Assembly (NCBI GenBank): GCA_903924855.1
Contig: CAIYCW010000107.1
Coordinates: 49,531-113,530 of the forward strand
Direction of reading: 5' to 3'
Source of the DNA: an uncultured Rhodospirillales bacterium
GTDB taxonomy: Bacteria; Pseudomonadota; Alphaproteobacteria; Acetobacterales; Acetobacteraceae
DNA length: 64,000 bases
Part shown: piece after piece, positions 57,287-64,000 of the stretch
Position numbering within the stretch: the first letter of the stretch is position 1
Layout: the number at the start of each line of letters is the position of its first letter
Translations under genes and position numbers: made by a program
The notes under the pieces: generated by a model
Database searches by the model: none
The model's input: only the letters and a program-made list of their open reading frames with translations
What the model was told of the DNA's origin: nothing

Positions 57287-58441
57287 ATGCCCCCGCCTGC
57301 CGAGACACGCCTCGCGCGTCGAAACCTGATCGCCAGCACCCTGGCCCTGCCGCTCGCCTCCCTTCTGGAAGGTCCGGCCTCGGCTCAGGCACCGGCCAAA
57401 CCCGCACCGCCACAGCCGGCCCCGATCTCCGGCCTGAACACCCGCGCCCGCCGCAAGGGCCTGTTCTACGGCAGCGCCATCAACTCCACAGCGCTTTCCA
57501 ACGACATCGCGTTGATGGACCAGGTCCGCAGTGAATGCGGCATCCTGGTCAGCGAGGATGCGTTCAAATGGAACGCCATCCACCCGAAGGACAAAACCTA
57601 CGACTTCGCCGCCGCCGACGCGCTGGTCGACTACGCCTCGCATCACGCCATGGCGGTGCGCGGCCACACGCTGGCCTGGCACGAAGCCAATCCGGACTGG
57701 CTGGAACCGGCACTCACCCGCACCACCGCCGAGAAGATCCTGCGCGACCACATCCACACCGTGGTCTCACGCTACGCCGGCAAGCTCGTCCATTGGGACG
57801 TGGTGAACGAACCCCTGCAGGAGGACGACCACCAGCCCCGCGCCCTGCGCGACACGCTGTGGCTGCGCGCCCTCGGCCCCGCCTATCTCGACATCGCCTT
57901 CCAGGCCGCCCACGCCGCCGATCCGAAGGCGCTGCTGGTGCTGAACGAATACGCCGTCGAATACGGGCTGGATTGGCAGTTGCGCAAACGCGGCGCCCTG
58001 CTCGACCTGCTGGCGGACATGGTGCACCGCAAGATCCCGGTCCACGCCGTCGGCATCCAGGCGCATCTGGACGCAGCCGAGATCGCCATCGACCAGACCG
58101 GCCTATACCGCTTCGTCAACGACATCGCATCGCTCGGCCTGAAGGTGATCATCACCGAGCTGGACGTCCGCGATCAGCGCCTGCCGGCCGATATCGCCTC
58201 GCGCGACACCTCCATCGCAGCCCACGCCCGCGCCTGGCTGGACGTCGTCCTGCCGCATCCCGCCGTGCTCGGCGTGCTGAGCTGGGGCCTGTCAGACCGC
58301 TCCACCTGGCTCAACGACAAATTCCCCCGCGCCGACGGCCTGCCGCAACGCCCGCTGCCGCTCGACCTCGATCTGCGCCGCAAGAAACTCTGGGCCGCCA
58401 TCGCCGCCAGCCTCGACGCCACCGCCGCCCATCCGGTTTAG
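57287..58441 (+). CDS. Endo-1,4-beta-xylanase, GH10 family
   Basis: A 384-aa secreted glycoside hydrolase. An N-terminal twin-Arg-like segment (RLARRNLIASTLALPLASLLEGPASAQ) suggests Tat or Sec export. The GH10 barrel has the acid/base Glu in HWDVVNEPL (near residue 185) and the nucleophile Glu in VIITELDVR (near residue 290), plus RGHTLAWHEANPDW. ATG 57287 was chosen; the track's TTG start at 57233 is less likely. It would degrade xylan or xylo-oligosaccharides. It follows the helicase by 67 bp. Confidence 0.9.
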   Translation: MPPPAETRLARRNLIASTLALPLASLLEGPASAQAPAKPAPPQPAPISGLNTRARRKGLFYGSAINSTALSNDIALMDQVRSECGILVSEDAFKWNAIHPKDKTYDFAAADALVDYASHHAMAVRGHTLAWHEANPDWLEPALTRTTAEKILRDHIHTVVSRYAGKLVHWDVVNEPLQEDDHQPRALRDTLWLRALGPAYLDIAFQAAHAADPKALLVLNEYAVEYGLDWQLRKRGALLDLLADMVHRKIPVHAVGIQAHLDAAEIAIDQTGLYRFVNDIASLGLKVIITELDVRDQRLPADIASRDTSIAAHARAWLDVVLPHPAVLGVLSWGLSDRSTWLNDKFPRADGLPQRPLPLDLDLRRKKLWAAIAASLDATAAHPV

Positions 58442-58501
58442 GCGGAACGTCGCACCTGTCCCGTCAGTGCGAGGAGCGCTGCGGGATCAGACCGCCAACC
58501 C

Positions 58502-60490
58502 CTAAACGTCCAGATCCTCGACCAGCTGAGCATTCTCCTGAATGAACTGAAACCGCAGCTCCGGCTTGCGCCCCATCAGGCTCTCCACCCGATCGGCCGT
58601 CGCCGCAAACGCCAGCGTGTCGCTCATCTCCGGCACCACCACCTTCAGCAGCGTGCGCCGCTTCGGATCCATCGTGGTCTCCTTCAGCGCCGCCGGCGGC
58701 ATCTCGCCCAACCCCTTGAACCGGCTCACCTCAACCTTGCTGCCCTGCTTGAACAGCAACATCTTCGCCTCGCGGTCGGCGTCATCCATCGCATAGACCG
58801 ACTTCGCCCCCTGGGTCAGCCGATACAGCGGCGGCTGCGCCAGATACAGATGCCCCGCCTGCACCAGCTGCGGCAACTCCCGGTAAAAGAACGTCATCAG
58901 CAGTGATGCGATATGCGCGCCGTCCACATCGGCATCCGTCATGATGATCACCCGCCCGTAGCGCAGCCGGCTGCGCTCGAACCGATCACCCACCCCGCAG
59001 CCCAGCGCCTCGATCAGATCCTTGAGCTCCTGATTCTGCCGCAGCTTCTCTGTGGTCGCACTCGCCACGTTCAAGATCTTGCCGCGCAACGGCAGCACCG
59101 CCTGCGTCGCCCGATCCCGCGCCTGCTTGGCCGAGCCACCGGCCGAATCACCCTCCACCAGGAACAGCTCGGTGCGCGCCGCATCCTCCAGCGTGCAATC
59201 GGCAAGCTTGCCCGGCAACCGCAGCCGCCGTGTGGCGGATTTGCGCGGCGCGTCCTTCAGCTCCTTCCGACGCAGCCGCTCCTCCGCCCGCTCGATCACA
59301 AAGGCCAGCAACGCATCCGCCTGGCTCGGGCTCGCCGCCAGAAAATGATCGAACCGATCGCGCAGCGCAGCCTCCGTCAGGCGCTGCGCCTCCGGATTGG
59401 TTAGCTTCTCCTTGGTCTGGCCCTGAAACTGCGGCTCGCGGATGAACAGCGACAGTTTCGCCGCCATCCCCGCCAGCAGATCCTCCGCCGTCACCGCTGC
59501 CGCCCGCTTGTTGCCGCGCTGCTCGCCCCAGCCGCGCAACCCCTTCAGCAAAGCCGCCCGAAACCCCGCCTCATGCGTCCCGCCCTGCGGCGTCGGCACC
59601 GTGTTGCAGTAGCTGGCAAGCGATCCCTCACCCTCCTCAAGCCAGGCGATTGCCCATTCCACCCGCCCGCTGCGATCGCCATTGGCCGCATTCGGCAAGG
59701 TCGCATCCCCCGCCCACAGCGGCACCACCGTGGTGCTGCCGGCCAGGTCATCCTCCAGCGAATCGCGCAACCCTCCGGGAAAATGCAGCTCCGCCTCAGC
59801 CGGCACCTCCGGCGAGCGGATCAGCGCCGGATCACACACCCAGCGGATCCGCACACCGCGGAACAGATACGCCTTCGACCGGCACAGCCGGAACAGCCTT
59901 GCCGCCTGGAACGACAGCTCACCGAAAATCTCCGGGTCCGGCTGAAACCGCACCTGCGTCCCGCGCCGGTTCTGCACAGAACCCGCATTCAGCAGCGCCG
60001 TCTGCGGCACGCCGCGCGCATAATTCTGCCGCCACAACACCCGATCGCGTGCCACCTCCACCTCAAGCGCCGCCGACAGCGCATTGACCACCGAACTGCC
60101 CACGCCGTGCAGACCGCCCGAGGTCTCATACGCCTTGCCCGAGAACTTGCCGCCCGAATGCAGCGTGGTGAAAATCACCTCAAGGGCCGACAACGCGGGG
60201 AATTTCGGATGCTTGTCGGTGGGAATGCCGCGCCCGTTGTCGCGCACCGTCAGCCAGTTGTCGGGTGCCAGCGTCACCTCGATCAGGCTGGCATGCCCCG
60301 CCACCGCCTCATCCATCGCATTGTCGATGATCTCGGAGGCCAGATGATGCAGCGCCGTCTCATCGGTGCCGCCGATATACATCCCAGGCCGGCGCCGCAC
60401 CGGCTCCAACCCCTCCAGAACCTCGATATGCTCGGCGCCATAGGCGGTGTCTGGCTTGCCATCGGCGCCGGATTTGAACAGGTCGTTCAT
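58502..60490 (-). CDS. parE: DNA topoisomerase IV subunit B
   Basis: A 662-aa ATPase subunit of topoisomerase IV, needed for chromosome decatenation. The GHKL ATPase has EIIDNAMDEA, RDNGRGIPTD and GLHGVGSSVVNALS; the TOPRIM domain has LVEGDSAGGSAKQ and IMTDADVDGAHI. Length and the absence of the GyrB-specific insertion favour ParE. ATG 60490 matches the conserved N-terminus; the track adds 25 residues. It is alone on its strand between the xylanase and the MFS gene. Confidence 0.95.
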   Translation of the reverse strand: MNDLFKSGADGKPDTAYGAEHIEVLEGLEPVRRRPGMYIGGTDETALHHLASEIIDNAMDEAVAGHASLIEVTLAPDNWLTVRDNGRGIPTDKHPKFPALSALEVIFTTLHSGGKFSGKAYETSGGLHGVGSSVVNALSAALEVEVARDRVLWRQNYARGVPQTALLNAGSVQNRRGTQVRFQPDPEIFGELSFQAARLFRLCRSKAYLFRGVRIRWVCDPALIRSPEVPAEAELHFPGGLRDSLEDDLAGSTTVVPLWAGDATLPNAANGDRSGRVEWAIAWLEEGEGSLASYCNTVPTPQGGTHEAGFRAALLKGLRGWGEQRGNKRAAAVTAEDLLAGMAAKLSLFIREPQFQGQTKEKLTNPEAQRLTEAALRDRFDHFLAASPSQADALLAFVIERAEERLRRKELKDAPRKSATRRLRLPGKLADCTLEDAARTELFLVEGDSAGGSAKQARDRATQAVLPLRGKILNVASATTEKLRQNQELKDLIEALGCGVGDRFERSRLRYGRVIIMTDADVDGAHIASLLMTFFYRELPQLVQAGHLYLAQPPLYRLTQGAKSVYAMDDADREAKMLLFKQGSKVEVSRFKGLGEMPPAALKETTMDPKRRTLLKVVVPEMSDTLAFAATADRVESLMGRKPELRFQFIQENAQLVEDLDV

Positions 60491-60588
60491 GCTGTGTTCC
60501 CAATCAGGAACCGACCATACAAAAGCCGCCCCGCTCCGGGCAAGCCGATCGGTCAACCCAGACACGCGGCGAAAATTTCAGAACAGAT

Positions 60589-60623
60589 GTTCTTTCTTTG
60601 AAAAGAAAGAACCAAAGAAACTT
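60589..60623 (-). terminator. AT-rich repeated hairpin after MFS gene
   Basis: On the minus strand AAGTTTCTTTG followed by GTTCTTTCTTT-TC-AAAGAAAGAAC, an 11-bp perfect stem, 4 bp past the MFS stop. Same family and the same gene-end placement as the other copies. Confidence 0.65.
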
Positions 60624-60626
60624 CTT

Positions 60627-62246
60627 TCAGTTTGCCGGGGCGTGGCTGCGCTGTGGTGTCACCGTCAGAAAGCGCCGTGTCGGGGGCAGGGGAGTCCCCA
60701 CATGAAAGGACAGCGCCGCCGTCAGAATCGCCTTGTCCGTCTCAGACATCCGCCCCGCCTCGCGCAGATGGTCGCCCCAGGTCTCCAGCCACCACAGCTC
60801 CACCCAATGCTCGGGGTTGGAGATATCCTCCCCCAACTGCCACTGCACCGCCCCACTGCGCCCGCGCACCTCGCGCAGATCGGCCATCACCGCCAGAAAC
60901 GCCTCCTTGCGCTCGGCCGCGATCTGATAATGCTGGCTCTCCATCACCCGCCCGCGCTGCAGCGTCAGCTCCGGCGCCAGCACCGGCGCGATCGTCTCCG
61001 CCTGCGGCACGATCGCAGGGATCGGCGTGCCCGCAATCCCATCCGTGCGGTCGATGTCAAAGAACCGCGCCCCCACCGCCAGCACAACCCCACTCACCCC
61101 CGCCGCCAGCAACGTGCTGGACAGCCCGATCTGCGTGCCAAGCCAGCCCCAGAAGAAGGTGCCGATCACCAAAGCCAGGTTGAACGACAGCTGATAGATC
61201 GAAAGTGCCCGAGACCGCACCCAGGGCGGAGAGGCGATCTGCGCCGAGGCCTGCGCGACAGACGCCGCCGACACCCAGCCCAGCCCAAAGATCACCATCG
61301 CAAACGACGCCGGCAGCCAATGCCGCGAGACGGACATCACCAGCATCCCCGCACAGGACAGCAGCGAGGCAAAGAACACGATCTGCCCGCGCCGAAACCG
61401 CGCCCGCAGATTGGGCAGGATCAGCCCCGCCGTCACCCCGCCCACCCCCATCAGGCCGAGCAACAGCCCGAACGCCCCTGAATCGAGGCGCAATTGCTGG
61501 CGCACCACCAGCGGCAGCATCGCCCAAAGTGCTGCGCACGGCATGAAATACAGCGCCGCCCGCGCCATCGCCGCCTGCACCGAATAGGTGTGGCGCACAA
61601 ACCGCACCCCGCTTTTGATCGCCCCCATCAGCCGCTCCGGCGGCAGGGCGGAGCTGACCACCGGCCGCCGCCACGCCAGCAGGGCCGCGATCACCGCCAG
61701 ATACGAGACCGCGTTGATCCCAAACGTCACCTCCGGCCCGCTGAAGATCAGCAGAAACCCGGCCAAGGCCGGCCCCACCGCGCGCGCGATGTTGAAGCCA
61801 ACCCCGTTCAGCGCCACCGCCTGCACCAGATCCGCCCGCGGCACCGATTCCGCCATCACCGTGCCCCAGGCCGGCCCGTTCATCGCAATCCCGGCCCCGA
61901 TCGCGAAGGTCAGCGCCAACAGACTCCACGCCGTGGTGGCATGTGCCACCGTCATCAGCGTCAGCACCGTCGCAGCCGTCAGCATCCACAGCTGCGTGCC
62001 CAGCAGCATCCGCCTGCGATCGATGATGTCGGCCAACGCGCCGGAGGGCAGCACCAGCAGAAACACCGGCAACACGGTCGCCGCCTGCACCAGGCTCACC
62101 ATCAAAGCGTTGGGCGACAGCGAGGTCATCAGCCAGCCGGCCGAGGTGCTCTGCATCCACACGCCCAGCGAGACGGTCACATTGGCGAGCCACAACGAAC
62201 GGAACAGGCTGTGCCGCAACGGCGCAAGGGCGGCAGGCAACGGCAT
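60627..62246 (-). CDS. MFS exporter (MFS_3/EntS-like) with C-terminal ABM-like domain
   Basis: A 539-aa major facilitator with about 12 helices (residues 15-400): ANVTVSLGVWMQSTSAGWLM and the cytoplasmic loop ALADIIDRRRML. A soluble tail (about residues 430-539) looks like the ferredoxin-fold antibiotic-biosynthesis-monooxygenase domain: HYQIAAERKEAFLAVMADLREVRGRSGAVQW. This arrangement is normal for the MFS_3 family. It probably exports siderophores or drugs. It shares its strand and a 15-bp gap with cysG upstream. Confidence 0.87.
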   Translation of the reverse strand: MPLPAALAPLRHSLFRSLWLANVTVSLGVWMQSTSAGWLMTSLSPNALMVSLVQAATVLPVFLLVLPSGALADIIDRRRMLLGTQLWMLTAATVLTLMTVAHATTAWSLLALTFAIGAGIAMNGPAWGTVMAESVPRADLVQAVALNGVGFNIARAVGPALAGFLLIFSGPEVTFGINAVSYLAVIAALLAWRRPVVSSALPPERLMGAIKSGVRFVRHTYSVQAAMARAALYFMPCAALWAMLPLVVRQQLRLDSGAFGLLLGLMGVGGVTAGLILPNLRARFRRGQIVFFASLLSCAGMLVMSVSRHWLPASFAMVIFGLGWVSAASVAQASAQIASPPWVRSRALSIYQLSFNLALVIGTFFWGWLGTQIGLSSTLLAAGVSGVVLAVGARFFDIDRTDGIAGTPIPAIVPQAETIAPVLAPELTLQRGRVMESQHYQIAAERKEAFLAVMADLREVRGRSGAVQWQLGEDISNPEHWVELWWLETWGDHLREAGRMSETDKAILTAALSFHVGTPLPPTRRFLTVTPQRSHAPAN

Positions 62247-62261
62247 GGACAGGCTCCCGGT

Positions 62262-63599
62262 TCAGGCGTCGGCCAAAGCTCCTGACGACGTCCCGATATC
62301 CCGCAACGCAATGCCGCGGGCCACCGATGCGCCGATCAGAACCAATGTCGGCCCAGATTGCGACCAGGATGCGGCCTGCGCCACCAACGTATCAAGTGTA
62401 CCTCGCAATTCGCGCTGCCTTGGCGACCCGCCGCGCTCGATCAACATGGCGGGCATCGCCCGGTCCATGCCATGGGCGAACAGCCCATCGCGCAGCTGCG
62501 GCAGCGAGACAATACCCATATACACCGCAAGCGTGCCGCCGATCGCCACCAGCGTTTCGAAGTCAACATCAAGCCGGCCTTCCTTGGTATGTCCGGTGAT
62601 GAAGGTGACGCTGCGTCCCGCCTCGCGATGGGTCAGCGGAATCTTCGCCTGCGCCGCACAGGCCAAGGCCGCCGTCACCCCCGGCACCACCTCGAAGGCG
62701 ATTCCCGCCGCATGCAGCGCCTCCGCCTCCTCACCGCCGCGGCCGAACACGAACGGATCGCCGCCCTTCAGCCGCACCACCTTGCGCCCCTCCTGCGCCA
62801 GGCGCACCAGCAGGCCGTTGATATCCTCCTGCACCACACAGTGATGCGCGCGCACCTTGCCCACATAGATGCGGTCCGCATCGCGCCTGGCCATGTCGAG
62901 CACCGCATCACCGATCAAACGGTCATGCACGATCACATCCGCCTCGCCGAGCAGGCGCTGGGCCCGCATCGTCATCAGATCGGCAGCCCCGGGGCCGGCC
63001 CCCACCAGATAGACCATGCCGCCACTGGGCACGTGCCCGGCCAAGGCCTGCTCGAACACCGCCTCGGCCGCCTGCTCCTGGCCGGCAAACACCAGATCGG
63101 CGGCAGTCCCGGTGAACAAATCCTCCAAAACCCGCCGGCGCTGCGCCAGATCGGGCAGGCGCTCGCGGATCCTCGCCTTGAACCGCTCCGCCATGGCGGC
63201 CAGCCTGCCAAAGGCCGGCGGGATCACCGCCTCGATCTTCGCCCGCAGCAGCCGCGCCAGCACCGGAGCCGCCCCACCGGAGGAGATCGCGATGGTCAAA
63301 GGATCACGGTCAATCATGGCTGGCGTGATGAAGCTGCAAAGCTGGGGCTTGTCCACCACGTTCACCGGGATGCCGCGCGCCTGTGCCGCGTCACTCAGCG
63401 CCTGCAGATCCGCGATCGGCGCATCGGCCCCGATCGCGATCGCACAGCCCTCCAGATCGGCCGGATCGAAGCGTGCGCGCAGCCTTATTTCCGCGTGAGA
63501 CTCCCGCAAAGCCAAGGCTTTCCGCTCGGCGATCGGCCCATCGCCCACCACCAGTGCGACGCGTCCGGCGAGGTCGAGGAAGATCGGAAAATGCCGCAT
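62262..63599 (-). CDS. cysG: Siroheme synthase (trifunctional CysG)
   Basis: A 445-aa fusion making siroheme from uroporphyrinogen III. The N-terminal dehydrogenase/ferrochelatase part has GRVALVVGDGPIAERKALAL; the C-terminal SAM-dependent methyltransferase has VYLVGAGPGAADLMTMRAQRLL, RLKGGDPFVFGRGGEE and the late GRSVTFITGHT. All three activities are expected. Siroheme serves sulfite and nitrite reductases. ATG 63599 fits (MRHFPIFLDLAG). The gene runs away from the putative rRNA leader. Confidence 0.93.
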   Translation of the reverse strand: MRHFPIFLDLAGRVALVVGDGPIAERKALALRESHAEIRLRARFDPADLEGCAIAIGADAPIADLQALSDAAQARGIPVNVVDKPQLCSFITPAMIDRDPLTIAISSGGAAPVLARLLRAKIEAVIPPAFGRLAAMAERFKARIRERLPDLAQRRRVLEDLFTGTAADLVFAGQEQAAEAVFEQALAGHVPSGGMVYLVGAGPGAADLMTMRAQRLLGEADVIVHDRLIGDAVLDMARRDADRIYVGKVRAHHCVVQEDINGLLVRLAQEGRKVVRLKGGDPFVFGRGGEEAEALHAAGIAFEVVPGVTAALACAAQAKIPLTHREAGRSVTFITGHTKEGRLDVDFETLVAIGGTLAVYMGIVSLPQLRDGLFAHGMDRAMPAMLIERGGSPRQRELRGTLDTLVAQAASWSQSGPTLVLIGASVARGIALRDIGTSSGALADA

Positions 63600-63716
63600 C
63601 GATGGTCTCCAGAATGGGGGCGGGCAGGGCCCGCGTCAGATGTTCGCAGCATTCATGAATTCACTGGACAGCGCGAAGCTGCGAATCGTGGCTGACACAT
63701 CTTTGCAAGATTCAGG

Positions 63717-63745
63717 TTGACGGCCCCAGGCCTCAGGCATATTAG
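63717..63745 (+). promoter_or_regulatory. Strong rRNA-type promoter TTGACG-N17-TATTAG
   Basis: A near-consensus -35 and -10 with exact 17-bp spacing on the + strand in a 400-bp gene-free stretch. Together with the downstream boxA and the leader sequence, it is likely the promoter of an rRNA operon. Confidence 0.65.
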
Positions 63746-64000
63746 TCTGCCTCACCGGGACGCCGATCGGCTTCACGCCTGATCGTTCCTCCGGTTCCCA
63801 ATCGGCAGGCTACAGTCGCTGAAAGTGACGTAAGGTCACTCAGGTAACTGCTTTCTGTTTTGCTCTTTGACAGTTGCATAAGAATGGAAGGGATACGTTG
63901 GCGGCGCTTGGCCGTTGGTATTTCTTGGAGCGATCTGAGGGGTATTGGCGGGTTGGTTTAGGTGGACTGGTTTCTAGCCGGTTTGCTTTAGACTGGGTGC
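63746..64000 (+). other. Probable rRNA operon leader (16S begins beyond the window)
   Basis: Contains the boxA-like antitermination element TGCTCTTTGACA (63861-63872) followed by GTTGCATAAGAATGGAAGGGATACGTTGGCGGCG, a sequence style typical of 16S rRNA leaders in Acetobacteraceae. No mature 16S start (AGAGTTTGATC) is reached before the window ends. No ORF is supported here. Confidence 0.6.
63861..63872 (+). promoter_or_regulatory. boxA-like antitermination element TGCTCTTTGACA
   Basis: Matches the general boxA core TGCTCTTTnACA bound by NusB/NusE in rRNA operons. Located 116 bp downstream of the candidate rRNA promoter. Confidence 0.6.

Noticed and set aside
58442-58501. Third copy of the HCERSEA-type dispersed repeat near 58464
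   Set aside because: Only a degenerate partial match (CGTCAGTGCGAGGAGCGCTGCGG); too weak to call as a feature.
1-64000. CRISPR arrays, insertion sequences, integrases, prophage
   Set aside because: No regularly spaced direct repeats, transposase or integrase motifs, or phage structural genes were seen. The repeats present are short palindromic elements.

Overview
The window looks like a chromosomal segment of a GC-rich alphaproteobacterium, most likely an anoxygenic phototrophic member of the Acetobacteraceae (Acidiphilium/Rhodopila-type). The reasons are bacteriochlorophyll (bchD, bchO) and carotenoid (crtI, crtB) genes at the left edge, a complete SUF-type Fe-S operon, alphaproteobacterial PpsR/CrtJ-type palindromes, and the general gene content. 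The genus is inference; no rRNA body is inside the window.

Layout. 1-5.6 kb: right end of a photosynthesis gene cluster (bchD partial, bchO, small membrane protein, two PpsR-type sites, crtI, crtB, a 45-aa membrane protein). 5.7-7.0 kb: creatininase-family amidase and a PsiF-repeat secreted protein. 7.1-13.6 kb: Rrf2 regulator and sufBCDSUTA, tightly coupled. 13.7-18.2 kb: small acidic protein, a soluble histidine kinase translationally coupled to an Ala-rich coiled-coil protein, and an SsuABC/NitABC-like ABC importer. 18.5-24.8 kb: cytochrome b561, a chromosomal CcdAB module, and a TetR-controlled RND efflux pair. 25.0-32.1 kb: tRNA-Thr, Do-like protease, rlmB, tRNA-Tyr, tRNA-Gly, an omega-aminotransferase, an uncharacterised membrane-anchored protein, tRNA-Trp, secE and nusG. 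32.4-38.9 kb: an HldE-like protein whose second domain looks degenerate, two overlapping paralogous degenerate-EAL proteins, an ABC-2 exporter and a histidine phosphatase. 39.1-45.5 kb: SYLF protein, YcgN-like protein, DapA-family lyase, entericidin-like lipoprotein, a paralog of the 30.3-kb uncharacterised protein, a DEAD-box helicase, a Zur-box-linked metal-binding protein and a YgjP-type metallopeptidase. 45.6-54.9 kb: phosphonoacetaldehyde hydrolase with a TIGR03364 oxidoreductase, M20 peptidase, ClC channel, BenE-type symporter, FadJ-type beta-oxidation protein and D-tartrate dehydratase. 55.1-63.6 kb: exported unknown, second DEAD-box helicase, GH10 xylanase, parE, MFS exporter and cysG. 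63.7-64.0 kb: a strong promoter and boxA-like leader that probably precede an rRNA operon starting beyond the window.

Two chromosome-scale signals stand out. Strand composition flips near 36-37 kb: the + strand is G-rich to the left and C-rich to the right, for genes on both strands, which is the pattern of a replication terminus or an inversion boundary. A family of AT-rich hairpins (CTTCTTTTTGT..ACAAAAAGAAG type) recurs at the 3' ends of genes in consistent orientation, so it probably serves as a repeated terminator module. No transposase, integrase or CRISPR array was seen.

The best candidates for undescribed biology are the degenerate-EAL pair (33.9-36.7 kb), the Ala-rich coiled-coil/histidine-kinase pair with a shared N-terminal motif (14.0-15.3 kb), and the two-member FGWL/PLCR paralog family (30.3 and 41.7 kb).
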